64,000 nucleotides of DNA, taken from the NCBI RefSeq assembly GCF_002252585.1, contig NZ_NQLD01000012.1. One strand, given 5' to 3'. The stretch is from Methanocatella intestini (GTDB lineage: Archaea > Methanobacteriota > Methanobacteria > Methanobacteriales > Methanobacteriaceae). Position numbers and translations under genes: made by a program. Positions 34,924 through 43,319 of this stretch are shown one piece after another (position 1 is the first letter of the stretch; the number at the start of each line of letters is the position of its first letter). Under the pieces are notes generated by a model, which did not search any database, was not told the DNA's origin, and worked only from the letters and a program-made list of their open reading frames with translations.

Positions 34924-35939
34924 AAATAGCTATTATTTCTGTTTCAAAAAAAGGTTATGATTTATCTTTATTATTAAAAAAACATTTAGATAAAGATTCA
35001 ACTATTATTAACACTGATATTTATTATAAAGATGTTAAAAATACTTTTAAAATATTATTCTATGAATATGATGCAATTATAGCTATTATGGCATCTGGAA
35101 TTTTAATTAGAAGTATTGCACCATTAATCAAATCAAAAGTTTCAGATCCTGCTATTTTGAATATTGATGAAAATGCTAATTTTGTAATCAGCACATTATC
35201 AGGTCACTTAGGAGGAGCCAATAAACTGACATCAAAAGTAGCTGATATGTTAAATGCAACAGAAGTTATTACAACTGCAACGGATGTCAATAAAAAATTA
35301 GGTGTTGATGTAATAGCTAAAGATTTGTATTTAACAGTTAAAAATCCAAAAGAAATTGTATATTTCAATAAAGCTATTTTAAACAATGAAGAAATAATGT
35401 TCAGAGTCAACAGTAAAGAAAACTATGATTTTTTATTTGATTATTTAAATGATAATACACTTGAAATTGATGTTTCAATTGAATTTACCAGTTCCATAAA
35501 TACAGATGAAATACATGTCTTATATAAAAATCATAAACTAATAATGAAAATTGAAGATATTGTTGTTGGTATTGGATGCAAACGGGGTAAATCCAAAGAA
35601 GATATTTTAATAGGTCTTAATAAAGCACTTGATGACTTGAATATTTCTAAAAACAGATTATCTAAATTAGCTTCAGGTGAAATTAAGAAAAATGAAAAAG
35701 GTATCTTGGATTTAAGTAAAATGTTAAATATTCCTGTTAATTTTGTTGAAATGGATAAATTGACTTTATTTAAATCAGATGAGATACATGAATCAGAATT
35801 TGTAAAATCCAAATTTGGTGTCGGCAGTGTGTCTGAAGCTTCTGCTTTAATTACAGCAGGCTTTGATTCAAAATTAATTTATAAAAAAACAGCTTTTAAT
35901 GGGGTTACAATAGCTTTAGCTATTTCTAAAAAAGATTAA
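34920..35939 (+). CDS. cbiG: Cobalt-precorrin-5A hydrolase
   Basis: CbiG opens the delta-lactone ring of cobalt-precorrin-5A and releases acetaldehyde in the anaerobic cobamide route. 339 residues: N-terminal domain with AIIAIMASGILIRSIAPLIKSKV and the STLSGHLGGANKLT motif; C-terminal domain starting VVGIGCKRGKSKEDI and ending with KFGVGSVSEASALI. The ATG overlaps the cbiB stop by 4 bp with GTGATATT as ribosome binding site, so the two are coupled. Confidence 0.94.
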   Translation: MKIAIISVSKKGYDLSLLLKKHLDKDSTIINTDIYYKDVKNTFKILFYEYDAIIAIMASGILIRSIAPLIKSKVSDPAILNIDENANFVISTLSGHLGGANKLTSKVADMLNATEVITTATDVNKKLGVDVIAKDLYLTVKNPKEIVYFNKAILNNEEIMFRVNSKENYDFLFDYLNDNTLEIDVSIEFTSSINTDEIHVLYKNHKLIMKIEDIVVGIGCKRGKSKEDILIGLNKALDDLNISKNRLSKLASGEIKKNEKGILDLSKMLNIPVNFVEMDKLTLFKSDEIHESEFVKSKFGVGSVSEASALITAGFDSKLIYKKTAFNGVTIALAISKKD

Positions 35940-35945
35940 AAAAAA

Positions 35946-36194
35946 TTAGATAGATTCTAATTTGGAAAGAACTTCCCATATTAAAGTTCTTGCATGAACT
36001 GGTATGTTAGGATCATTACTAATTTCATCTAATTTAGTTAAAACAGTACTTATTTTTACAGATTGGTCCTGGGATTCATCTTTTAATAAAGTGTTGGATT
36101 CCTGTGCTGCTTCTCTTATGTTACGTGGAACTGAATTGTTCTCCATAATATATTCTAATATTTCTGATACTTCATCGATTGTTTGATTAGACAT
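35946..36194 (-). CDS. UPF0147 family protein
   Basis: 82 residues, all-helical, with the conserved SVPRNIREAA and DPNIPVHARTLIWEVLSKLE segments that define the archaeal UPF0147 family. The function is unknown. A strong GGAGGGG ribosome binding site precedes the ATG. It is convergent with cbiG (6-bp gap) and divergent from the ribbon-helix-helix gene, sharing an AT-rich promoter gap with it. Confidence 0.88.
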   Translation of the reverse strand: MSNQTIDEVSEILEYIMENNSVPRNIREAAQESNTLLKDESQDQSVKISTVLTKLDEISNDPNIPVHARTLIWEVLSKLESI

Positions 36195-36301
36195 AAAATT
36201 TCCCCTCCAAAATAATATATATTTAAAAAATCAGTATGTTAAAGTTATATTATTATATTAATCTTTAAATATTTTTTGGTAAATTTCATTTTAGAAAAAA
36301 G

Positions 36302-36310
36302 TATATAAAA
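36302..36310 (+). promoter_or_regulatory. TATA box of the ribbon-helix-helix gene
   Basis: TATATAAAA lies about 23-31 bases before the ATG at 36333, which places the expected transcript start at or just before that ATG. The message is therefore probably leaderless, and the earlier ATG at 36312 would be upstream of the transcript. Confidence 0.5.
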
Positions 36311-36332
36311 TATGATAAACAATTATATAATT

Positions 36333-36503
36333 ATGTCAGATATAAGTAAAACAACTATAAATATGCCCGTAGATTTGAAAAAAGAATTAAAAAAAATAGC
36401 TATTGATAAAGATACTTCTTTATCTGGTTTAATTTTAGATATTATAACTGATTATGTTGATTCTGGAAAAGAAAGTGAATCTTCACAAGAAGATTCATAT
36501 TAA
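36333..36503 (+). CDS. Ribbon-helix-helix (CopG-like) protein
   Basis: 56 residues from the ATG at 36333. KTTINMPVDLKKELKKIA is the DNA-binding beta strand and first helix, DTSLSGLILDIITDYV the second helix; a short acidic Ser-rich tail follows. RHH proteins bind DNA as dimers and often act as transcription regulators or antitoxins; no toxin gene is next to it. The TATA box placement supports this start over the ATG at 36312. It is convergent with the aldolase gene with a 9-bp overlap. Confidence 0.75.
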   Translation: MSDISKTTINMPVDLKKELKKIAIDKDTSLSGLILDIITDYVDSGKESESSQEDSY

Positions 36504-37082
36504 ATCTTCAGTTGAATTTAACATATAAGTTATAAACTGTGTTTTAGCTGTTTCTTCAACGAAAGTTGCAAGTAAAGTAGCTTCTTTTAAACTGTCACCA
36601 ACACATAAAACACCATGCTGTTTTAATATTAAAACATCTTCGTCACCGATAGCGTTTGAAGCATTTTTAGCTAGTTTCATACTTCCGGGAGTTTCATATT
36701 CAATGTCTTCTAAAAATGGTGTATTAATAGCTCCGAAACCTTCGTGTCTTTTAATTCTTTTTGAAGAAAATGCAAATCCTGTTGCATATGGTGAATGAGT
36801 ATGGACAATTCCATTTACGTCGCTTCTTTTTTTATAAATTTCTAAATGAAGATCAACTTCAGAAGAAGGTTTGCCTTTTGTTAATAAATTACCTTCTAAA
36901 TCCACTAATACAATATCTTCTTCATTTAAACCATATAATGATTTTAAAGTAGGTGTAATAGCAATCACATCACCATCTTCACCTTTAAATCTAGCACTAA
37001 CATTTCCAGCTTTTCCGGCAACAAGTTTATTGTTATAAAGATAATCTGAAACATTAATAATTTCTTCAATATTTTTTTCCAT
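36495..37082 (-). CDS. fucA: Class II aldolase (L-fuculose-phosphate aldolase-like)
   Basis: 195 residues. The metal site is intact: His94 and His96 (HTHSPYA), His156 (KQHGVL), and the catalytic Glu75 (SSEVDLH). In methanogens the homologous enzyme has been proposed to make L-lactaldehyde from fuculose phosphate for the lactyl part of coenzyme F420. Alternatives are other class II aldolases such as ribulose-phosphate epimerase-like sugar enzymes. AGGTGA precedes the ATG. It lies 51 bp downstream of the DNA polymerase D small subunit gene, same strand. Confidence 0.82.
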   Translation of the reverse strand: MEKNIEEIINVSDYLYNNKLVAGKAGNVSARFKGEDGDVIAITPTLKSLYGLNEEDIVLVDLEGNLLTKGKPSSEVDLHLEIYKKRSDVNGIVHTHSPYATGFAFSSKRIKRHEGFGAINTPFLEDIEYETPGSMKLAKNASNAIGDEDVLILKQHGVLCVGDSLKEATLLATFVEETAKTQFITYMLNSTEDLI

Positions 37083-37133
37083 TTTTTCACCTAAACTTAA
37101 TATTATTTAAGTTGTTATTATTTATAAAAATTT

Positions 37134-38771
37134 TTAAATGAACTTTAAACATTTATATTGCCCTTTGTAAAGTACGGGAACTTCAGCAGGGGTTGGTTCA
37201 ATATTATAAATTTTCTGGAATTCTGTTTGAGTCTGGAATGTTCCGGAGTTAATTAAATGAATGCCATTGAATTTTTTATGAGTATTAATATGAACATGTC
37301 CTGTATGGAAGACATCAGGAACTTCATCAATTACTAGGTAGTCTTCAAGTTCTGAAGCAAGAGGAGTTCTTTCTCCATAAATTGGAGCTAAATGTCTTTT
37401 TTTAAGTAATTCTTCCATTAATAAATCATTTTTCTCATGAGTAAACTCTTTAACCGCCATTACTAAATCATCAAAACTACGTCCGTGATAAATTAAGACA
37501 TTAATACCGTCTAAAGATACAACACCAGGATTACTTATGAATTCTACATTATCAAGTTCATATAAAGCTTTTGCATACTCTTCAGGTACTGCAGGCTGAG
37601 GTTCTGCTACTCTTGATGCATCGTGGTTTCCCGGAGCAATAATTATTTTAATGTCACTTCTAATGTTTCCTAAGAATCTGGCAGCTTCATTGTATTGCTG
37701 AGTAATATCTTTAATAGCTAGTTCTTTTTCCTGATTTGGATATACACCAATACCATCTACAATATCTCCACCAATAACAAGATATTTAACACTTTCAGCT
37801 ATTTTTACCTGTTCTTCATTTCCGAATTCACAGTTTATCCAATCTATAAATCTGGTAAATGCATCTTCTAAAAAGGTTAAACTTCCAATGTGAACATCAG
37901 ATAAAAATACAATACTGAAATCCATTTCTTTTTTAGGTATTCTCATAACTCCCGGATTTATGATTTCATTTCCAATAGCTAAATCACCATTTTTATCAGC
38001 GAGAACACCAATAACTTCATCTTTAACTAGTTTTTCAGCTTCTTTAAAGACTTCCTCATTTTTATTTGAGAATAATATAGGAATAGTTCCAGTATCATCT
38101 TCAAATTCAATAAGTTTATGGCCATTTTTAGTGGATCTGATTTCCCTAACCATTAAAATAAGACTTAAATTGCTTTGACCTTCTTCAATATCTGCTACTT
38201 TTGTGTAATTTTTAAGTTCTGGTCTTTTAACTAAAATATTAGCTAGTTTTTCATATCTGCTTTGGAAATAAGCAATTAAGTTTTCAAGTTCTCCGCTGGT
38301 GTATGATTTTTTACTTGTATCCTGTATGATTTTAAAGTCATATTCAACATTGGTTTTGGTTAAATTCCTTTTAAATTTGATTTTTTTGTTTTCAACTGTT
38401 TCTAAAGCTTCTGCATTTTCTTTATTAACATATTTTTCTTTAACATCAGATTCTTTTTTAAAATCACTAATACTGGCTGTTTTTTTAGGTTTTTCTTTAG
38501 GTTTAGGTTCTGGAGTAGGTTTTTTAGTTTCCTTTTGTGTTAATTGAGGTCTTGTAGTTGATTTTTCAATTGTGCTATTTTCCATTATTTCATCAACAGT
38601 TTGACCTCTAACTGAAACTAAATCTTTAGATTTAAAATCACCTCCTTTTAATTTAACAATTAATGAAGATGTAAAATCTAGAGGATTTTCTGCTTCAATA
38701 ACTTTTTTATAAGCCTCTGGTGATAGATTAATTCCCTTTTTTGCAAATTTTAATAAAATTTTATTAGTCAT
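37134..38771 (-). CDS. polB: DNA polymerase D (polymerase II) small subunit DP1
   Basis: DP1 is the proofreading 3'-5' exonuclease subunit of the euryarchaeal replicative polymerase D. 545 residues: a charged N-terminal region to about 160 rich in Lys/Pro/Thr (flexible linker), an OB-fold at about 200-270 (VREIRSTKNGHKLIEFEDD), and a calcineurin-like phosphoesterase with SDVHIGS, GGDIVDG, APGNHDAS, YHGRSFDD and TGHVHINTH metal motifs, all intact. The catalytic subunit DP2 is not in the window. It lies about 3.8 kb from the predicted origin boundary. Confidence 0.95.
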   Translation of the reverse strand: MTNKILLKFAKKGINLSPEAYKKVIEAENPLDFTSSLIVKLKGGDFKSKDLVSVRGQTVDEIMENSTIEKSTTRPQLTQKETKKPTPEPKPKEKPKKTASISDFKKESDVKEKYVNKENAEALETVENKKIKFKRNLTKTNVEYDFKIIQDTSKKSYTSGELENLIAYFQSRYEKLANILVKRPELKNYTKVADIEEGQSNLSLILMVREIRSTKNGHKLIEFEDDTGTIPILFSNKNEEVFKEAEKLVKDEVIGVLADKNGDLAIGNEIINPGVMRIPKKEMDFSIVFLSDVHIGSLTFLEDAFTRFIDWINCEFGNEEQVKIAESVKYLVIGGDIVDGIGVYPNQEKELAIKDITQQYNEAARFLGNIRSDIKIIIAPGNHDASRVAEPQPAVPEEYAKALYELDNVEFISNPGVVSLDGINVLIYHGRSFDDLVMAVKEFTHEKNDLLMEELLKKRHLAPIYGERTPLASELEDYLVIDEVPDVFHTGHVHINTHKKFNGIHLINSGTFQTQTEFQKIYNIEPTPAEVPVLYKGQYKCLKFI

Positions 38772-38953
38772 ATTAATTAAAATTTTTATTTTCTATATTA
38801 ATAAACTTTGAGAATTTGAACTTTGAATTTTCACGTTTATTAAAAATTTTTTTCTATTAATTAAATTTAGTAGTTACTTTTATTATACATTAGAAATATA
38901 GTTAAATCATTAATATTTCTGTTTTATACAGGGATAAAAAGTAATGTGATAAA

Positions 38954-39448
38954 ATGGCAAAAGCACTTAGAATAATACTAGTCGTTGTACTATTTGTAGT
39001 ATTTTTTGAAATAGGGCTCTTTAGTTCATATACTATAGTTGCTGCAGAAGCTCCTGACATTCAAGGATTAATAGATATGCAGATTTCAGAAATCACAGGC
39101 ATTTTTAATTCTGAGAATGTTAATAATGTTTTAGTTAAAGATCCAAGTGTTGTAAACATCACTAATAAAAAGGATGTGGCTCAATCACTGGAGGATTTAT
39201 CAAAGGTAGATGGAGTTAATGTAGATTCAATGAATGTCACAACTTATGATGACAAAGATAATGAAGAGTTAAATGTAACTATTGAAGCTTTAGGTTATGC
39301 ATCACCATCTTCCAATTCTTCACAAATTGTAATTAGTCAGGACCCGTCATATAAGATTGTAGCTGAGGGTAATGCAACATTTAAGAGTGGAAATTTAGTT
39401 GTTGATGTTGATTCTATCACTATACAGTCTATTTTAAAATTATACTGA
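38954..39448 (+). CDS. Secreted or membrane-anchored protein of unknown function
   Basis: 164 residues. The first 32 form a signal peptide or anchor (ILVVVLFVVFFEIGLFSSYTIVAAEA). The exported part is acidic and Asn/Ser/Val-rich, with several N-x-T/S sites and predicted beta strands; no known domain is visible. TGTGATA precedes the ATG. cbiH begins 9 bp after its stop, so they are probably cotranscribed, but a role in cobamide synthesis is not implied by the sequence. Confidence 0.65.
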   Translation: MAKALRIILVVVLFVVFFEIGLFSSYTIVAAEAPDIQGLIDMQISEITGIFNSENVNNVLVKDPSVVNITNKKDVAQSLEDLSKVDGVNVDSMNVTTYDDKDNEELNVTIEALGYASPSSNSSQIVISQDPSYKIVAEGNATFKSGNLVVDVDSITIQSILKLY

Positions 39449-39457
39449 GCTGGTTAT

Positions 39458-40534
39458 ATGATTAATGTAATTGGAATTGGCCAAAATAGAGAGAACATGA
39501 CTTTAGGAGCCATTAGAGCTATTGAAGAATCTGATGTTATTGTGGGATACAAAAAGTATGTAGCTCAAATTTCTGATTTGGTTTCTGATAAAGAAATTAT
39601 AAAAAAAGGAATGGGTGATGAAATAGATAGGGCTCAACTAGCTATTGATAAAAGTTTAGCTGGTCAAACAGTTTCATTAATAAGTTCCGGAGATCCTGGT
39701 GTCTTTGGAATGGCAAATGTTTTGTACCAAATAATTAGCAAGTATGATGAGGATATTGAAGTTAAAATTTATCCTGGTGTATCTGCAGCTAATTATGCAG
39801 CAGATAAACTTGGAGCTCCTTTAAATGATTATGCAAATATTAGTTTAAGTAATATTTTAACTCCTTTATCTGAAATAGAAAAAAAATTAGAATTTGCCCT
39901 AAAAGCTAATTTAGTTATAGCAATTTACAATCCTATTAGTAAAACACGTAAAGAACCTTTTAGAAGGTTTGTAAAAACGGTTTTAAAAATTAAGGGTGAA
40001 AATGCATTAATCGGAATTGTAGATAGTACTTATGAACCTGCAAAAGAGACTATTGTCAAAATTAAGGATTTGACTGAAGATATGGTCAACATGTCTTGTA
40101 CTTTAATTGTTGGAAATGATTTAACTTACATACAAGAAGATAAGTTAATTACTCCAAGAGGATATGTGATTAAGTCTAAAATACATCCTCTTTCTCATGA
40201 TCATTATGAGAAGTTTTTAAATGGAGAAATTTCTCACGGACCAAATAGGGAATGTGAGTTTTATCCGTGTCATTATGACGGCCAGTACTGTGATTTTTGT
40301 TACTGTCCGTTTTACCCATGTGGAGACAGTTCAACTGGTGGACAATGGATAAAAGGCAAAAATGTTTGGAATTGTAAAGAATGCATGTGGGTTCATGAAA
40401 AGGAAGCTGTAGATTGCTTAAGAAAACCTTTAGAAGAACTTTTAGAGGAAACAGATGATTTAAAAACTAAGAAAAAAATGTTATTAAAACTTAGAAGAGC
40501 TTGTTTATTAAAAAATAATCCATATGATCTTTAG
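39458..40534 (+). CDS. cbiH: Cobalt-precorrin-3B C17-methyltransferase with Cys-rich C-terminal domain
   Basis: Residues 1-240 are the tetrapyrrole methylase domain: IGIGQNRENMTLGA, ISSGDPGVFGMAN, VYPGVSAANYAADKLGAP-like, AIYNPISKTR and VGNDLTY signatures of CbiH/CobJ, which methylates C17 and contracts the ring. Residues about 260-320 are a second, Cys-rich domain (CEFYPCHYDGQYCDFCYCPFYPC, then CKECMW) of the cysteine-rich small domain type (PF04071-like). It could hold a metal or Fe-S cluster, as reported for an extended CbiH in Bacillus. GGTTAT precedes the ATG. 12 bp separate it from the next gene. Confidence 0.92.
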   Translation: MINVIGIGQNRENMTLGAIRAIEESDVIVGYKKYVAQISDLVSDKEIIKKGMGDEIDRAQLAIDKSLAGQTVSLISSGDPGVFGMANVLYQIISKYDEDIEVKIYPGVSAANYAADKLGAPLNDYANISLSNILTPLSEIEKKLEFALKANLVIAIYNPISKTRKEPFRRFVKTVLKIKGENALIGIVDSTYEPAKETIVKIKDLTEDMVNMSCTLIVGNDLTYIQEDKLITPRGYVIKSKIHPLSHDHYEKFLNGEISHGPNRECEFYPCHYDGQYCDFCYCPFYPCGDSSTGGQWIKGKNVWNCKECMWVHEKEAVDCLRKPLEELLEETDDLKTKKKMLLKLRRACLLKNNPYDL

Positions 40535-40545
40535 AGGTAATAAGA

Positions 40546-41148
40546 ATGTCAATTAAAAATATTTTAATTGAAATGAAAAATATGTCGGAATTGATGGTTG
40601 ATTTAGCTTATTCTGCTGTTTTATTTAATAGTAAAGATGCAGCTGAAGAAGTTTTGAAACTTGAAAATAAAGTAAATTCAATGAATTATGAAATTAAAAA
40701 AGAATCGCTAGTTGCAGCGCGTTCTTATGAGGATGCTGAGAAATTAACTGCATTACTTGAAGTGGCTGAGGCTGCTGAAAGTATAGCTAATGCTGCTAAA
40801 GATTTAGCTGATTTAGTAATTACAGGATTCAAACCACATCCTGTATTTAAAATGGTCATGTCTGAATCTGATAAGATGATTGTTAGAGTTTCTGTAGAAT
40901 TGGATTCAGATTTAGCTAATAAAACTTTAGGGGAATTACTTTTAGTAAATCGTACCGGAATGAGAGTTATAGCTATTAGACGTGGAGATTCCTGGATATA
41001 TGGTCCGGATAAAAATACATTGATACTTCCGGATGATACTTTACTTTTAAAAGGTACTGAAGCCGGTGCAGATCTTTTAGAAAAACTTGCATCTGGGGCA
41101 TGTTCTCTAGAAGATATTTCTGATGAATTAGAAGAAGACGAAGATTAA
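40546..41148 (+). CDS. PhoU-like / TrkA-C domain protein, likely regulator of the MgtE-like transporter
   Basis: 200 residues. Residues 1-100 are a helical PhoU-like domain (LENKVNSMNYEIKKESLVAARSYEDAEKLTALLEV, AKDLADLVITG); residues 105-185 form a TrkA-C (RCK_C) domain (LANKTLGELLLVNRTGMRVIAIRRGDSW and PDDTLLLKG). Such soluble proteins gate or sense ions for membrane transporters. A GAGGTAAT ribosome binding site is present. It lies between cbiH and an MgtE-type transporter (54-bp gap), which itself lacks cytosolic sensing domains, so a partnership is likely. Confidence 0.82.
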   Translation: MSIKNILIEMKNMSELMVDLAYSAVLFNSKDAAEEVLKLENKVNSMNYEIKKESLVAARSYEDAEKLTALLEVAEAAESIANAAKDLADLVITGFKPHPVFKMVMSESDKMIVRVSVELDSDLANKTLGELLLVNRTGMRVIAIRRGDSWIYGPDKNTLILPDDTLLLKGTEAGADLLEKLASGACSLEDISDELEEDED

Positions 41149-41202
41149 TTATTTTTATTTGAATAAACAAGTGGTTAAAAATGAGGAGGGGTAGTGATAT
41201 TT

Positions 41203-42456
41203 ATGAAACAGAAGATGATTCGACATCCTTATTCTACCTTTTCATCATTTTTAAAAGAACATGATAATATTTTAAAAGAAAGTCTTATAGCTTTATTAAT
41301 TTGTGCCTGTGGTGATTTAATTGCAGGTGTAATTCTTGGAAAAATGAATATTTTTCTTGAAACTTTTCCGGGATTATTAGTTCTTATTCCTGGAGCTATA
41401 GGAATGAGAGGAAATATTTTTGGTTCTTTTGCCTCTAGATTATCTACTGCATTACATATTGGTATAATAGATCCTAAATTTAACCATTCTGAAGAGTTAA
41501 TTAATAATATTTTCTCTTCATTTGTGTTAACTTTATTTTTATCTTTATTTTTAGCTATTATTGCTAAAGTTATCTGTGTAATATTTGGATTTCCATCAAT
41601 GGATATTGTAGATTTTATTCTAATTAGTCTAATAGCTGGAATAATTTCCATAGCTATAATGCTTCCAGTTACTATGTTCATTTCATTTAGAAGTTTTGAA
41701 CGTGGCTGGGATCCAGATAATGTTACAACTCCATTAGTTGCTGCTGTTGGTGATTTATTTACATTACCTGCTATTGTAGTAGCTATTTTTATAATTTCTG
41801 CTCTAAAATCAGTTGTATATTTAGAGTTAATAGTCTTTATGATAATAATTCCACTTGTATTATTTAGTTTTGTGTACTGTTATAATTATTCAGAGGAAAA
41901 TAGAATAATTATAAGGCAATCTACACCAGTTTTACTAATCTGTTCTGTTTTAGGAGTATCTGCAGGAGGAATTCTTAACAGTTCACTTGAAACTTTACTT
42001 ACAAATCCAAGCTTACTTACATTAGTGCCTTTATTTTCAGGAGAAAGTGGTGGTTTAGTAAGTATTTTATCAGCAAGACTATCTTCCGGTATACATTCTG
42101 GTCTTATAGAACCTCTTAAAAGACCTGAAGGTGAATCCATACATAATTTTGCAATTATAATATTATTGATGCTTGTAATGTATCCATTTATAGGAATTCT
42201 TGCAGAATCTTCATCAGTTTTATTAAAAGTAGTTGGTATAGGCTTTGATAAAATAATATTAATCAGTTCAATTGCAGGTTTTATTTTAATTCCAATTATG
42301 TTAATTTTAGTTTATTATATTTCTATTCTTTCATATAATAGAGGATATGACCCAGATAATATTTTAATTCCAATTTCAACAAGTGTTACAGATTCAATAT
42401 CTAGCTTAATACTTATTTCAGTGTCATTAGTTATTACTGGGGCCATTTTTATCTAA
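41203..42456 (+). CDS. MgtE/SLC41-like divalent cation transporter (two-repeat)
   Basis: About 417 residues, ten or so membrane helices in two homologous halves. Each half holds the conserved loop: FPGLLVLIPGAIGMRGNIFGSFASRLSTALH near residue 60 and LLTLVPLFSGESGGLVSILSARLSSGIH near 275. This is the archaeal, duplicated form of the MgtE integral domain without CBS or N domain, probably moving Mg2+ or a similar ion. The strong GGAGG...GTGAT before the ATG at 41203 decides the start over the GTG at 41194. The 3' end overlaps the pilin-like gene by 4 bp. Confidence 0.85.
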   Translation: MKQKMIRHPYSTFSSFLKEHDNILKESLIALLICACGDLIAGVILGKMNIFLETFPGLLVLIPGAIGMRGNIFGSFASRLSTALHIGIIDPKFNHSEELINNIFSSFVLTLFLSLFLAIIAKVICVIFGFPSMDIVDFILISLIAGIISIAIMLPVTMFISFRSFERGWDPDNVTTPLVAAVGDLFTLPAIVVAIFIISALKSVVYLELIVFMIIIPLVLFSFVYCYNYSEENRIIIRQSTPVLLICSVLGVSAGGILNSSLETLLTNPSLLTLVPLFSGESGGLVSILSARLSSGIHSGLIEPLKRPEGESIHNFAIIILLMLVMYPFIGILAESSSVLLKVVGIGFDKIILISSIAGFILIPIMLILVYYISILSYNRGYDPDNILIPISTSVTDSISSLILISVSLVITGAIFI

Positions 42457-43319
42457 TACCATCCCTTTAAGATAAATTCACAATTATTTGTTCTAAAATA
42501 ATCATAATTCAGTTTTGATTTATCAAAATCTTTTGGAACACAAACTAAAAGAGCTTTAACATCTTTTTTATTAAAATGGATAAACATTATTGAACTAAAA
42601 TCTGTTATTGGAAATTCTAAGTTTATTCTATTGTTTAAATATATTTTATTACTTGTAACACTTTCTAAAGCAGGTAATTTTATTTTTGTATTGTCCATAC
42701 TCCATCTTAAGTTATCTGTTGAATCCTTGTCAATTAACAGATAATAATCATTGCTTCTTAAGTAACTTCTATATATCTTGAAATAATTGCAGCTATAGTC
42801 ATCTTTGTGATTATGATTACATTTTCCTTTTGTTTGAAAGTCTTTTACAACATATTTTTTATAAAAATCACATTTAATCATTCTATTTACACTGTAAACA
42901 TTTTTCCCATCATCCTGCGAACCAATTTTTACACTTGAAATGCTGCTCTCTTTAGGTAGGATTTCCATTGAAGTTTTAATTTTTGAATCAAAAATATTCT
43001 TATCAACCAATTTCTTATAATTTTTACCTAAAATTAAAAATTTATCATAAGAAATACTGTTTGGAATAATAGCTTCATTTTCATTTGAAATAGCTAATCC
43101 TGGCGTACCTAGTAAATATTTTTCCCAGTTTGGAGTTCCAAGATTATTAATTAAATTATCAGCACTTTGAGAAAGCAGTAATTCAATATTTTCATTTTCT
43201 GCTGATGTAGCTAGTTTATCTAATGTAATTTCACTGAATTTAGCTGTTATACCAATTATTAATAAAATAACAACTAACACAACTAATATTTCAGTTGAAA
43301 TACTTCCCTTTTCATTCAT
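42453..43319 (-). CDS. Type IV pilin-like / class III signal peptide protein (major type)
   Basis: 288 residues. The N-terminus MNEKG|SISTEILVVLVVILLIIG has a short charged leader ending in Gly, a mature Glu at +5, and a 19-residue hydrophobic helix: the hallmarks of archaeal type IV pilin-like subunits cut by a prepilin peptidase. The large C-terminal part (about 260 aa) is mixed alpha/beta with a His/Cys-rich patch (CNHNHKDDYSC). It overlaps the upstream pilin-like gene by one base (TAATG), so they are translationally coupled. No assembly ATPase or platform gene is near. The function is inferred from the N-terminus only. Confidence 0.65.
   Translation of the reverse strand: MNEKGSISTEILVVLVVILLIIGITAKFSEITLDKLATSAENENIELLLSQSADNLINNLGTPNWEKYLLGTPGLAISNENEAIIPNSISYDKFLILGKNYKKLVDKNIFDSKIKTSMEILPKESSISSVKIGSQDDGKNVYSVNRMIKCDFYKKYVVKDFQTKGKCNHNHKDDYSCNYFKIYRSYLRSNDYYLLIDKDSTDNLRWSMDNTKIKLPALESVTSNKIYLNNRINLEFPITDFSSIMFIHFNKKDVKALLVCVPKDFDKSKLNYDYFRTNNCEFILKGWY

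Noticed and set aside
36302..36332. Upstream ATG at 36312 for the ribbon-helix-helix gene
   Set aside because: It lies too close to the TATA box to be in the transcript.
41229..41681. 150-codon open frame on the minus strand
   Set aside because: Antisense to the MgtE-like transporter, with no start signal or family features.
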